The notes: generated from the sequence alone by a model not told the origin. A stretch of DNA of 38,322 nucleotides from NIOZ-UU13 sp964417935 (GCA_964417935.1 CAYQKF010000044.1:1-38322); one strand, 5' to 3'; positions 25,960 to 34,815 are shown, numbered from the stretch's first letter. Program-made: numbers and translations.

Positions 25960-26387
25960 CTCTCTTCCCTTTCAAATATCCGAATCATTTAATACAGAAC
26001 GCTACTAACTTATCTACACCCTTACTTGGAACAAGACTTCCCTCCTTGGAATATGAAATACCAAAGGAAACTTCTCTAATATTAGACTCTTCCCGATTAG
26101 AAAATATTACAGTTTTTTAAAAAGTTCCGAAATGTATTAATACGAGGCTTTAAGTCTGCCAACGGCATGATACATATATATTTTAACACATTTTCAATCA
26201 AATTCAATCAAAAACGCTGATAAGTAAAAAAAATCAAAAAAACAGGATGAGAAAAAAACGACAACCCGAACGTTATGATGGACAAATAGTCTGTGTTCGA
26301 ATAATATAGATGTTAAGCCTTTCCGCCGTGGCTCGCTTGGCGGAGCCAAGTCGCGACAGGTAATTATTTCGCTTACAGGAGAACATT
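25960..26387. other. Divergent intergenic region
   Basis: This is a 428-bp AT-rich gap between the divergent hypothetical and GH116 genes. It must hold promoters for both, but no clear -35/-10 pair stands out. TGGCTC-GCTTGGCG-GAGCCA at about 26330-26349 forms a small hairpin in the GH116 leader, followed by a CAGGAG ribosome site. No ORF or RNA gene was recognised. Confidence 0.5.
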
Positions 26388-29072
26388 ATGAGAAAGTTAT
26401 TGTTAATCTTAATGATGGTAACGACAGGATGTAATTCGTATTCCGGAAATATATCATTTGCTAAGGAGAAGGTAACAGTAGCGCAGATTGAAACAAGGGC
26501 TGTTGATTTTGAAAATTGGCCTATTCTAAAACGCTACGACCAGGACCACCTTGGCCGAATTGCCCTTCCATTGGGTGGTATCGGTACGGGAACGGTTTCT
26601 CTGGGCGGACGGGGCGACCTGCGCGACTGGGAGATAATGAACCGTCCGGCCAAAGGTTTTGTGCCGCTTAGGGGACGACGGTCGTTAGGGCCGTTCTTTG
26701 CACTTTTTACCGAAACAGCCGATGCGGACACGAACGCTTCTGACAGGCGTGGACAAACAGCAACCAGGGCTATCGAGGGGCCGATTGAGCTGTCGGATTA
26801 CGAAGACAGCCACGGCAGTACGGTTCCCAACCACGGCCTGCCTCGGTTCCGCAAGTGTTCGTTCGCTGCTGCCTATCCCCTTGGACAGGTGATGCTCTCT
26901 GATTCGGAAATGCCGGTTGACGTGCGAATCAAGGCGTTCAACCCGCTTATACCCGGCAACGCCGAGGCCAGCGGCATACCCATAGCTGTCCTGCGTTACG
27001 TGCTTCACAATAAGACCGGCAAGCCGGTAACCGCCTCTGTCTGCGGCAGTATACCGAACTTTATTGGCATAGACGGTTCGGACACAACGAAGGATTGGAA
27101 AGGCAATCTGGTAGCGGTCGGCGGCAGGGCCAACCATAACCATTTTCGCAAGGGCCAAAATGTGCAGGGTATCTTTATGGATTCCGAGGGGGTGGCCCCG
27201 AGAGCAGAGCAGTGGGGCACGATAGCGCTGACCACCACTGCCAAGGCTGGCATTAGCTACCGCACGGCCTGGGTCAGACAGGGCTGGGGCAGCTCGGTGC
27301 TCGATTTCTGGGATGACCTCAGTGACGATGGAAAGCTCAACGAGCGCAAAGCCACAGCCGAAGATACGCCAATGGCCTCGCTTGCTGTCGAAGTGGAGTT
27401 GCCGCCGCGAGGGACAAAAGAAGTAACATTTTTACTTACCTGGCATTTTCCTAACCGCCAGACCTGGACGCCGAAAGGAAACGAGCAGGACCGTATCGGC
27501 AACTACTATACCACAAAATACAATAATGCATGGGACGTGGCCGAGAAAGTTGCACCGCAGCTTGCAAAGCTGGAGGAAGTGACCGTCAGCTTTGTGCGGG
27601 CCTTCCTGCGTAGCGATCTTCCTGAGGTAGTAAAAGAGGCGGCTCTTTTCAATATCAGCACGCTGCGGACCCAAACCTGCTTTCGCACAGAGGACGGCCG
27701 ATTCTTCGGATTTGAAGGTTGCAGCAATAGGAGAGGCTGCTGCCACGGCTCATGTACCCACGTCTGGAACTACGAGCAGGGTACAGCTTTTCTCTTCGGG
27801 GAGCTGGCTAAGTCAATGCGCGAGGTCGAGTTCGCTCATGCTACGGATGTGAAAGGACTGATGAGTTTTCGCGTCAATTTGCCGCTTGAGCGTGCGCAGG
27901 CTTTTGGCAAGGCCGCAGCCGACGGTCAAATGGGTTGCATTATGAAGATGTACCGCGACTGGCAGCTCTCCGGTGATGACGAAACGCTAAAGGCCCTTTG
28001 GCCGCACGTAAAAAGGGCGTTAGAGTTCTGCTGGATTAAAGGCGGCTGGGACGCCGACCGTGATGGTGTAATGGAAGGCTGTCAGCACAACACGATGGAT
28101 GTGGAGTACTATGGCCCCAATCCACAGATGGGCGTGTGGTATTTGGGGGCATTGAGAGCGGCCGAGGAGATGGCCCGTTATCTCGGCGAGGATGATTTCG
28201 CCGCTACCTGCCGGAACCTCTTCGAGCAAGGCAAAGAATGGATAGATAACAATCTTTTCAATGGCCGGTACTACGAGCACCAGATTCGCCCACCAAAGGA
28301 TAAGTCGCAGATAGCACCGAGTTTGCTCGTCGGGATGGGAGCAAAAGACCCTACCAGACCTGATTATCAGCTCGGCTCGGGCTGCCTTGTTGACCAGCTT
28401 GTAGGCCAGTATATGGCTCACGTATGCGACCTTGGGTACCTGCTCAAGCCGGCCAATGTCAGCAAGACGCTGTTGGCCATTATGAAATACAATCTCAGGA
28501 ATGGCCTGTACGGACATTTCAATTGTATGAGGAGCTTTGCTTTGGGTGATGAGTCGGCGCTGCTGATGGCCAGCTATCCGAAGGACCGTCCGAAGAATCC
28601 TTTTCCATACTTCACCGAAGTAATGACGGGCTTCGAGTACACCGCGGCCGTAGGTATGTTGTACGAAGGTCAGGTGGACGATGGGCTTACGTGCATCAGG
28701 AACATCCGCGATAGATACGATGGGCGCAAGCGAAGCCCGTTCGACGAGGCTGAGTGCGGCCACCATTATGCCCGCGCTATGGCCAGTTGGGCGGCTGTGC
28801 TTGCAATGACCGGATTTGGTTATTCCGGCGTAGAGAAATCGATGACTTTTGCAGTTGATGAGGGCGATTTCTTCTGGTCAAATGGTTATGCCTGGGGAAC
28901 CTGTTCTCTTAAAAAGGGAAAGAAGAATGCTCGAGTTGAGTTGTCGGTTTTACATGGCCAATTGCACCTGTCGAAGTTTATCCTCCGCAATTTCGGTGAA
29001 AGAGAATTTGACAGGGCCCTGCTAATCAAGGCGGGAGATAAGGTTAATTTTGGCGTCCCGAAAGGTGAGTAG
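26388..29072 (+). CDS. GH116 family glycoside hydrolase lipoprotein (GBA2-like)
   Basis: This 894-residue protein has a lipoprotein signal (LILMMVTTGC, Cys15). Residues about 50-330 form the N-terminal beta-sandwich domain (RIALPLGGIGTGTVSLGGRG, WEIMNRPAKG). Residues about 390-860 form the (alpha/alpha)6 catalytic barrel. By position and context the nucleophile should be E443 (FGFEGCSNRRGCCHG) and the acid/base D571 (HNTMDVEYYGPNP), comparable to E441 and D593 of the Thermoanaerobacterium enzyme. GCCHGSCTHVWNYEQGTAFLF is a hallmark of the bacterial branch. Known members hydrolyse beta-glucosides or beta-xylosides, so the exact sugar is open. The lipid anchor puts it outside the cytoplasm, beside a Tat-exported DUF3604 protein downstream. 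Confidence 0.92.
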   Translation: MRKLLLILMMVTTGCNSYSGNISFAKEKVTVAQIETRAVDFENWPILKRYDQDHLGRIALPLGGIGTGTVSLGGRGDLRDWEIMNRPAKGFVPLRGRRSLGPFFALFTETADADTNASDRRGQTATRAIEGPIELSDYEDSHGSTVPNHGLPRFRKCSFAAAYPLGQVMLSDSEMPVDVRIKAFNPLIPGNAEASGIPIAVLRYVLHNKTGKPVTASVCGSIPNFIGIDGSDTTKDWKGNLVAVGGRANHNHFRKGQNVQGIFMDSEGVAPRAEQWGTIALTTTAKAGISYRTAWVRQGWGSSVLDFWDDLSDDGKLNERKATAEDTPMASLAVEVELPPRGTKEVTFLLTWHFPNRQTWTPKGNEQDRIGNYYTTKYNNAWDVAEKVAPQLAKLEEVTVSFVRAFLRSDLPEVVKEAALFNISTLRTQTCFRTEDGRFFGFEGCSNRRGCCHGSCTHVWNYEQGTAFLFGELAKSMREVEFAHATDVKGLMSFRVNLPLERAQAFGKAAADGQMGCIMKMYRDWQLSGDDETLKALWPHVKRALEFCWIKGGWDADRDGVMEGCQHNTMDVEYYGPNPQMGVWYLGALRAAEEMARYLGEDDFAATCRNLFEQGKEWIDNNLFNGRYYEHQIRPPKDKSQIAPSLLVGMGAKDPTRPDYQLGSGCLVDQLVGQYMAHVCDLGYLLKPANVSKTLLAIMKYNLRNGLYGHFNCMRSFALGDESALLMASYPKDRPKNPFPYFTEVMTGFEYTAAVGMLYEGQVDDGLTCIRNIRDRYDGRKRSPFDEAECGHHYARAMASWAAVLAMTGFGYSGVEKSMTFAVDEGDFFWSNGYAWGTCSLKKGKKNARVELSVLHGQLHLSKFILRNFGEREFDRALLIKAGDKVNFGVPKGE

Positions 29073-29080
29073 TGAGTAGA

Positions 29081-29208
29081 AAGTGCCTAAAGTGACAGCT
29101 TTGCTGTCATTCTGAACGCAGCGCAGCGAAGTGAAGAATCTCTTTTTCGTTGACCAGATCCTTCGGCTTCGCCTCAGGATGACACTTACGTGTCACTTTA
29201 GTTCACTT
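29081..29208. repeat. Long intergenic palindrome, copy 3 of 4
   Basis: It begins AAGTGCCTAAAGTGACAG and ends TGTCACTTTAGTTCACTT. It contains the TGACAGCTTTGCTGTCA and TGACACTTACGTGTCA hairpins plus AAGTGAAGAATCTC and GATCCTTCGGCTTCGCC segments. It matches the minus strand of 4644-4771 almost exactly. It lies between the GH116 and DUF3604 genes. Confidence 0.85.
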
Positions 29209-29253
29209 ATTAAGCGTGGGAAAACCTATTTATTCTAATAAGGCGGATTCGAA

Positions 29254-30891
29254 ATGGTACCATCAATTACAAGACGTCAGTTCCTGAAGACGTCCACGGC
29301 CGGCTCATTGTCTCTGGCGTCGCTGGGCTGCTCAGCGTTGACACCGGCTTTGTCACCGGCGTCATCCGACCATCCACAGGTAGGTAAATACTATATCTAC
29401 TTCGGCGATTTACATAATCACAATGAAGTTGGTTATGCGCGGGGTTCACTGGCAAGGGCTTTTGAAATTGCACGTGAACATCTCGATTTCTTTGCCTTCA
29501 CGCCGCACGGGTACTGGCATGATATTGGCCATTACGAGAATAATATCGAGAAAAAATGGCTCGATGGATTCGAGGTTACAAAAAGACGCTGGCCGGAAGT
29601 CCTGCAAATGGTACGCAAGTATGACCAGCCCGGCAAGTATGTTACCATACCCGGCTTTGAGTGGCATTCGAGCAGTCTCGGCGATTACCATATTCTCTTC
29701 CCTACACTTAAGGGTGAGTACGTCCGCTTTGATGACCTGCGCCAATTCCAGCGCTTTGCAAAACAACGCGGCGCAATTATGATTCCTCACCATCCGGCCA
29801 ATCGCCTCGGCCATCGCGGCGCCAACCTCGCATGGCTTGACCCTGATGTCTCGCCGGTTATCGAGATATTTTCCGAATGGGGCAACGCTGAACATGACCG
29901 TGCGTGCTCTCCCTATATTCGGCACACCGAAGGTGGACGCTGGACCCAAAATACACTTCATCATTTCCTCGCGCAGGGCTATCGCCTCGGTGTCATTGCC
30001 AGCACGGACGACCATCTTGGTTTTCCCGGTGCCTACCGTGAAGGCCTGGCAGCCGTGCTCGCTACCGAACTTACGCGGGAGGCGATTTTTGATGCCATCC
30101 GGAATAGGCGAACCTACGCTGTTACCGGCGACCGCATCGCTTTGGATTTTCAACTGAACGGCCGGCTTATGGGTCGTGAATTGCCCTACACCCGGCAGCG
30201 AGAGCTGGCCGTTACCGTCTCCGGCTGGGACCAGCTCGACAGGGTAGAAATCCTGAAGAATAACCGCGTAATTCACCGTGATTTTCCGATGGACCGGGTA
30301 CCTGCCGCCGGAAGCTGGAAAGAGCCGGTTCTTCTGCGATTCGAGTACGGATGGGGTCCCTGGCCTGCACTTGATATGACGCGAGTATGTGACTGGGATA
30401 TTAATATCACATTGGAGGGCGGCTTATTGGAAAACGTTCAGACCTGCTTTCAGGCCGGGCCGCTTGATGAGACCCGCCGGGACAAGATACTTGAGCGCTC
30501 CGATAAACATCTTCGTGTGCAGTCCTTCACGGCTCTGCGTCAGCAATTCGAGGATATTTCCACCAAGGCCGTAGTTTTGAAGATACGCGGCGGCCCCGAT
30601 ACTCGCGTCAAAATTACCCTGCGTAAGCCAACCAACGTATCCTTATCACAAACGTTCGGGCAGTTGGCACAGAGCGGTGAAATGTTGTTCACCGGCGATT
30701 TCCCAAAAGAGTCGGCTATGGTTCATCGATTAGTTTTCCACGACCACTACTATACATCTTATAAAGTCTCGGATACTGATGTTGGCAAAGATCTTAACTG
30801 GTATTATCTGCGCGCGACCCAGGCCAACAACCAGGTTGCCTGGTCCAGCCCGATTTGGGTTGGGCCCCGCGCAGGCAAACCGACAGCGTAA
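29254..30891 (+). CDS. Tat-exported DUF3604 / PHP-domain protein
   Basis: This 545-residue protein has a twin-arginine signal (TRRQFLKTSTAGSLSLASLG, residues about 6-25). A PHP-type metal site is spread over YFGDLHNHNEVG (about 48-59), FAFTPHGYWHD, GFEWHSSSLGDYHILF, IMIPHHPANRLGHRG and VIASTDDHLG, all rich in His and Asp. LAAVLATELTREAIFDAIRNRRTYAVTGDRI is the DUF3604 C-terminal signature, followed by a beta-rich region with DQLDRVEILKN. PHP proteins are usually phosphoesterases, but DUF3604 members have no firm reaction known to me. Folding before Tat export fits a metal-binding protein. The context suggests work on the same extracellular substrate as the GH116 enzyme. Confidence 0.85.
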   Translation: MVPSITRRQFLKTSTAGSLSLASLGCSALTPALSPASSDHPQVGKYYIYFGDLHNHNEVGYARGSLARAFEIAREHLDFFAFTPHGYWHDIGHYENNIEKKWLDGFEVTKRRWPEVLQMVRKYDQPGKYVTIPGFEWHSSSLGDYHILFPTLKGEYVRFDDLRQFQRFAKQRGAIMIPHHPANRLGHRGANLAWLDPDVSPVIEIFSEWGNAEHDRACSPYIRHTEGGRWTQNTLHHFLAQGYRLGVIASTDDHLGFPGAYREGLAAVLATELTREAIFDAIRNRRTYAVTGDRIALDFQLNGRLMGRELPYTRQRELAVTVSGWDQLDRVEILKNNRVIHRDFPMDRVPAAGSWKEPVLLRFEYGWGPWPALDMTRVCDWDINITLEGGLLENVQTCFQAGPLDETRRDKILERSDKHLRVQSFTALRQQFEDISTKAVVLKIRGGPDTRVKITLRKPTNVSLSQTFGQLAQSGEMLFTGDFPKESAMVHRLVFHDHYYTSYKVSDTDVGKDLNWYYLRATQANNQVAWSSPIWVGPRAGKPTA

Positions 30892-30948
30892 ACCCTATGT
30901 AGGGACCCCGCAAGGTGGCAACCCTAATCAGACTCTCGTAATTGCCGT

Positions 30949-31001
30949 GTAGGGGCAGGCCTATGTGCCTGCCCAGGGCAACCACATTGGATTGCCCCTA
31001 C
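30949..31001. repeat. 53-bp double-hairpin element, inverted copy of 23621-23675
   Basis: A perfect 9-bp terminal inverted repeat (GTAGGGGCA and TGCCCCTAC) encloses GGGCAGGC-CTATGT-GCCTGCCC and a second, slightly imperfect hairpin GGGCAACC...GATTGCCC. It ends just before the stop codon of the CPBP protease gene (31003). A degenerate relative may start at about 30899. Confidence 0.88.
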
Positions 31002-31002
31002 T

Positions 31003-31836
31003 TCATTGATTTAAAACTGCTATTATACTGGCTGCGTTGAAAAGTGAGTGGATAAAAATAGGTCGAAATAAAGAGCCGCTCTTTTCATACGCATAACCCA
31101 GGCAAATACCTAACACAAATAGTGCCGGCCAGTGTCCCGTGTTTGCATGTATTATTGTGAATAACCCGGAGCTTATCAAAATTGCCGGCCACGCGCCGTT
31201 TCGGATTTCAAAAAATGAGCGTATCGTTGATTGAAAAAGCCCTCGAAACAGCATTTCTTCAACAACAGGTGCTGCTACTACAGCAGCGATGACAATCAAT
31301 ATTCGAAGCGGCAATTGCGAATATTCCGTTACCAGTTTGAGCTGCTGATGTTGCTGCATTTGGTATTCCTGGCCCCAGATAAGCTCGCCGAAGAACATCG
31401 TTAGTATTATCGCTGCCGTTATGAGCGGCCAAACGGTGAGCAGATTCACAAAAGCAGCGAAAAAATCTTTGGCAATCGTTTTTATATTCAGTCCGAACCC
31501 TTTTAATCGCCGGGCAAAGTGAGCTCTGGCCAGAAAAATAATTACGGCTATTGCCGTAAGTTCACCGATGCAGAGAATAAGATTATCTAAAAAATCATTT
31601 TGCCAACTCCGTAAATCGCCGAACAGTATTTTGGCGATTGATGCTGTGAGCGAAACAGCCCCGAACCAGATAAACAGCGGCACGAAGGGCAGATAAATAG
31701 GCATATTATTTCGTCGGGGTGTTGAATCGGCTAAAGCCTTTGCGCCCAGGGATGTTTTGAGCAGCCAGCGGGCAAATAGTATTAGCCCTGCCAGGCAAAT
31801 AAGCTCTGCTAAAGTTATAGGGCCGACGAATTCCAT
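31003..31836 (-). CDS. CPBP family intramembrane metalloprotease (CAAX protease-like)
   Basis: This 277-residue polytopic membrane protein has about seven hydrophobic segments. The Abi/CPBP motifs are in order near the C-terminus: VVEEMLFRGLFQ (EExxxR), LFTIIHANTGHWPALF (FxxxH) and FIHSLFNAASI (HxxxN), which build the intramembrane zinc-type active site. Bacterial relatives act in protein processing, stress response or bacteriocin immunity, so the substrate is not predictable. It is transcribed away from murA; a large palindrome (31835-32055) fills the divergent gap and touches its start codon. The stop is next to another repeat (30949-31001). Confidence 0.88.
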   Translation of the reverse strand: MEFVGPITLAELICLAGLILFARWLLKTSLGAKALADSTPRRNNMPIYLPFVPLFIWFGAVSLTASIAKILFGDLRSWQNDFLDNLILCIGELTAIAVIIFLARAHFARRLKGFGLNIKTIAKDFFAAFVNLLTVWPLITAAIILTMFFGELIWGQEYQMQQHQQLKLVTEYSQLPLRILIVIAAVVAAPVVEEMLFRGLFQSTIRSFFEIRNGAWPAILISSGLFTIIHANTGHWPALFVLGICLGYAYEKSGSLFRPIFIHSLFNAASIIAVLNQ

Positions 31837-32055
31837 TGACTATTTTCCATTGACTATTGACAATTGACATACTAAAGTGCCTAAAGTGACAGCTCTGCTG
31901 TCATTCTGAACGAAGCGCAGCGAAGTGAAGTCGAAGATCCGCTAAGGCGGGAATCTCTGTTTTGTTGGCCAGATCCTTCGGCTTCGCCTCAGGATGACAC
32001 TTACGTGTCACTTTAGGCACTTTCAATAGTAAATAGTCAATAGTAAATAGTCAAT
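31835..32055. repeat. Composite palindrome including long-repeat copy 4
   Basis: The core 31875-32022 is the fourth copy of the long palindrome, with extra sequence in the left arm (AGTCGAAGATCCGCTAAGGC). It is framed by ATTGACTATT-type units on the left and AATAGTAAATAGTCAAT units on the right, which are inverted to each other. The right edge is 5 nt from the murA ATG. The left edge overlaps the first codon of the protease gene. Confidence 0.8.
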
Positions 32056-32060
32056 AAATT

Positions 32061-33329
32061 ATGGATATATTTCACATCGAAGGGCAGGTTCGGCTTTCCG
32101 GCAGCGTCAGTATAAACGGCTCAAAAAATGCTACTCTGCCGATAATGGCTGCCACTATTTTAGCCGCCGGCAAATCGTCTCTTAAAGCGGTGCCGCATCT
32201 TTCCGATATCTCTGTATGTGGCAAGTTGCTGGGTCAACTGGGTTGTAAGCTCACGCGAGGGCCAGACGGTGATTTGTGTATAGATTCTACGGTGATTGAT
32301 AATCCGGTGGGCGAGTATGAGATTGTCCGCAGGATGCGAGCTGGTATTTGCATACTCGGCCCGCTGCTCGCCCGCTGCGGCAGAGCGGAGGTTTCAATGC
32401 CCGGCGGATGTGCAATTGGTGACAGGCCGGTCAACCTTCACCTCAGAGGCCTGCGGGAGCTTGGTGCACAAATCCATCTTAAAAACGGCTATATCATCGC
32501 CGAAGCGCCGAATGGCTTGAGAGGCAAAGATATTTTTATGGGTGGGCCGTTCGGCTCGACCGTGCTCGGCACCGCAAATGTGCTAATGGCTGCAACATTA
32601 GCGAAAGGTCATACAGTTATCGAATCGGCTGCCTGTGAGCCGGAAATAACGGATTTGGCAAACTGTTTGAACAAAATGGGCGCGAGGATAACAGGTATTG
32701 GCTCTCCTCGATTGATTATCGAAGGGGTTAAAGAGTTGCAGCCCGTTGAGTTTGAGGTAATTCCGGACAGGATTGAGGCCGGAACCTTTATGGCCGCCGC
32801 CGCCATAACCGCAAGCGAGCTGCGGCTGAAGAACTGTCGTCTCGATAATATGATGGCCGTCGTTGACAGGTTAAGGAATATCGGTGTAACAGTTGATGCC
32901 GAAGGTGATGGTTGTGTTGTTACCCGCGGAGGTCCCATCAGACCTGCCGATATTACCACTCAGCCATATCCCGGTTTCCCCACCGATTTGCAGGCTCAGT
33001 TTATGGTTCTTTTGTCACTTGCCGAGGGCAACAGCGTCATAATCGAAAAAGTTTTTCCCGACAGATTTATGCACGTTGCAGAGTTAAACCGTATGGCTGC
33101 GAATTTGCGCAAGGAAGGCCCGACTGTAATTGTAGCCGGCGTAAAGAAATTAATAGCTGCTCCGGTGATGGCTTCGGACCTGCGAGCATCGGCAGCGTTG
33201 GTTTTGGCCGGGTTGGCTGCTGAGGGAACTACTATTGTCAGCAGGGTCTATCACATCGACCGAGGCTACGAAAAAATCGAAGAAAGACTAAATCCCCTCG
33301 GCGCAAAAATTATGCGGCAGAGTATTTAA
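32061..33329 (+). CDS. murA: UDP-N-acetylglucosamine 1-carboxyvinyltransferase
   Basis: This 422-residue cytoplasmic enzyme adds enolpyruvate from PEP to UDP-GlcNAc, the first committed step of peptidoglycan synthesis and the fosfomycin target. NGSKNATLPIMAA holds the Lys-Asn pair of the active site, MPGGCAIGDRPVNLH the catalytic cysteine (C117, matching C115 in E. coli), PGFPTDLQAQFM the catalytic Asp, and GYEKIEERLNPLGA the C-terminal Arg/Glu region. The active-site Cys (not Asp) predicts ordinary fosfomycin sensitivity at this target. No Shine-Dalgarno sequence is visible before the ATG because repeat DNA runs to 5 nt upstream. This is notable because some planctomycetes have lost or reduced peptidoglycan genes. 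Confidence 0.95.
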   Translation: MDIFHIEGQVRLSGSVSINGSKNATLPIMAATILAAGKSSLKAVPHLSDISVCGKLLGQLGCKLTRGPDGDLCIDSTVIDNPVGEYEIVRRMRAGICILGPLLARCGRAEVSMPGGCAIGDRPVNLHLRGLRELGAQIHLKNGYIIAEAPNGLRGKDIFMGGPFGSTVLGTANVLMAATLAKGHTVIESAACEPEITDLANCLNKMGARITGIGSPRLIIEGVKELQPVEFEVIPDRIEAGTFMAAAAITASELRLKNCRLDNMMAVVDRLRNIGVTVDAEGDGCVVTRGGPIRPADITTQPYPGFPTDLQAQFMVLLSLAEGNSVIIEKVFPDRFMHVAELNRMAANLRKEGPTVIVAGVKKLIAAPVMASDLRASAALVLAGLAAEGTTIVSRVYHIDRGYEKIEERLNPLGAKIMRQSI

Positions 33330-33402
33330 GCCGGATACCCGCTTGCGCAGGCACAAGCTTCACGGGTTTGTTTGTAAACGGAATATTTGAAAGACTTGAA
33401 AG

Positions 33403-34203
33403 ATGAAAAAGACACTCAAAGCCCTGCGTGTTATTTTGTTGGTAATTATTATTTTAATTGCTGTCATTGTGGTGGCCGTTAATCTCTTTGCTGACTATGC
33501 TGTAAGGGTGGGGATTGAGACCGCAGCAACTAAAACCTTAAATGTCGCAGTGAGCGTAAGTAACGTTGACCTTTCGATTATGGGCGGAAAGCTCGCCTTG
33601 CAAAATCTTTTGATTAGCAATCCACCGGGTTACCAACACGACAAGCTGCTCGAACTGAAAAACGCTGAAATCGAAGTTAAGGTAAAGTCACTTTTAAGCG
33701 ATGTCGTTAAAATAAGAGAAATCAAACTTGACGGGGTAGATGTCGTTCTTGAACAGCGAGGCATTTCAGGCAACAACCTCCAGGATATAATAAAGACAAT
33801 ATCCGGCGGCCCAAAAGACAAAGATAAACCTGAAACATCGGGGAAAAAACTGCATATAGACAATCTTGAGATTTCCAATGTGACGGTTAAAGTAAAGCTG
33901 CTGCCGGTTCCCGGAAAGGCCGATACTATTACACTGAAACTTTCTCCTATCAAAATGACCAACTTAGGCGGTGACAATAAATTAGATACGGCCGCTTTAT
34001 CAGGCAAAATTTTGTTAGCCATTGCAAATGGCGTGGCCGAACAAGGCGTCGGAGTCCTGCCAAAAGACATGGTCGATACGATAACCTCGACTCTGGGTAA
34101 AACTATAGACCTAAGCAAGGGTATCATAGAAGGTACCGAAGATATCGGTAAGGAAATTACCGAAGGTCTTAAAGGTCTGCTAAAGCCACGGGATGAAGAA
34201 TGA
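33403..34203 (+). CDS. AsmA-like membrane-anchored protein
   Basis: This 266-residue protein has a single N-terminal membrane helix (VILLVIIILIAVIVVAVNLF, about residues 10-29). The following region (IETAATKTLNVAVSVSNVDL, GGKLALQNLLISNPPGY, ELKNAEIEVKVKSLLSDVVK, IREIKLDGVDVVLEQ) has the repeating beta pattern of AsmA/DUF748 N-terminal domains, which bridge inner and outer membranes or sit in the periplasm. It is much shorter than full AsmA proteins (over 600 residues). The C-terminal 60 residues are helical and charged (DMVDTITSTLGKTIDLSKG). It follows murA after 73 nt on the same strand, so envelope function is likely. The specific role is unknown. Confidence 0.7.
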   Translation: MKKTLKALRVILLVIIILIAVIVVAVNLFADYAVRVGIETAATKTLNVAVSVSNVDLSIMGGKLALQNLLISNPPGYQHDKLLELKNAEIEVKVKSLLSDVVKIREIKLDGVDVVLEQRGISGNNLQDIIKTISGGPKDKDKPETSGKKLHIDNLEISNVTVKVKLLPVPGKADTITLKLSPIKMTNLGGDNKLDTAALSGKILLAIANGVAEQGVGVLPKDMVDTITSTLGKTIDLSKGIIEGTEDIGKEITEGLKGLLKPRDEE

Positions 34204-34360
34204 TTTCGTAGCTGACGAACTCGGCGAATTGCGTTAAGTAAAATGCTTTTCTTGTGATGCGTTGGTTAGCCGGTTTTCATATTGCTTGACGCGAAGCTGG
34301 ATTTTGGTTATTGGGCAGCCGGGTCAAGTTGATAGGTTGAGGATGCAACGAACACGACTG

Positions 34361-34732
34361 TCAATCAATAACTGTAGGACGGATTCGTTCCCCGGCTTTT
34401 TTGTAGTAGGACAGCGCACTTTCACCGTCGGCGAAGTCTTTTTCTGTGAACAACAGGTCGGCCTGGCCGATATGGATTTGGTCGCAGTCGGCTAAAGCCG
34501 TTTCATTATCGATTTTACTGCCGTTGATGTAAACGCCGTGTTTGCTCTTCATATCGAGTGCGTAATACTGCCCCTTGTCTTTGTCGAAACGTATCTGCAT
34601 GTGTTTGCGGGAGACGTGCTCATCAAGAATCTGTATCAAAAGTCCTTCATCCCTGCCGACCACGTTTGTCCGATGACCGAGTGGGTAATAGTTACCTTTT
34701 TGAGTACCTGACATTACAATGATAGAAGCCAT
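34361..34732 (-). CDS. FHA-domain protein
   Basis: This 123-residue protein is almost entirely one forkhead-associated domain, which binds phosphothreonine peptides. The core motifs are present: NVVGRDEG (Gly-Arg), DEHVSRKHMQIRF (Ser-Arg-x-His), SKHGVYINGSKI (Asn before Gly) and DQIHIGQADLLFTE. No other domain is visible, so it probably acts as an adaptor in Ser/Thr kinase signalling, which is common in planctomycetes. The start is the ATG at 34730-34732. It converges with the AsmA-like gene (157 bp between stops) and diverges from the LolA-like pair. No kinase gene is in the window. Confidence 0.88.
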   Translation of the reverse strand: MASIIVMSGTQKGNYYPLGHRTNVVGRDEGLLIQILDEHVSRKHMQIRFDKDKGQYYALDMKSKHGVYINGSKIDNETALADCDQIHIGQADLLFTEKDFADGESALSYYKKAGERIRPTVID

Positions 34733-34786
34733 TGCAACTCCTTGCGATAAACACTTACGTATGCAATAGTAAAATCCACAACCGCC

Positions 34787-34815
34787 TTGACATAGTAATA
34801 ATTTGCCAATATAGT
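34787..34815 (+). promoter_or_regulatory. Predicted sigma-70-type promoter for the LolA-like pair
   Basis: TTGACA at 34787-34792 and TATAGT at 34810-34815 have a 17-bp spacer. Transcription would start near 34822, downstream of most of the in-frame open region that precedes the LolA-like gene, which supports a late start codon for that gene. A 39-codon frame, 34823-34942, overlaps its start by ATGA; I do not consider that a proven gene. Confidence 0.55.

Noticed and set aside
28020..28766. 248-residue open frame on the minus strand inside the GH116 gene
   Set aside because: It is antisense to a well-conserved catalytic domain, has no ribosome site, and reads as compositionally mirrored coding sequence.
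29446..30276. 276-residue open frame on the minus strand inside the DUF3604 gene
   Set aside because: It is antisense to the metal-site motifs of a recognised protein, and its translation resembles no family.
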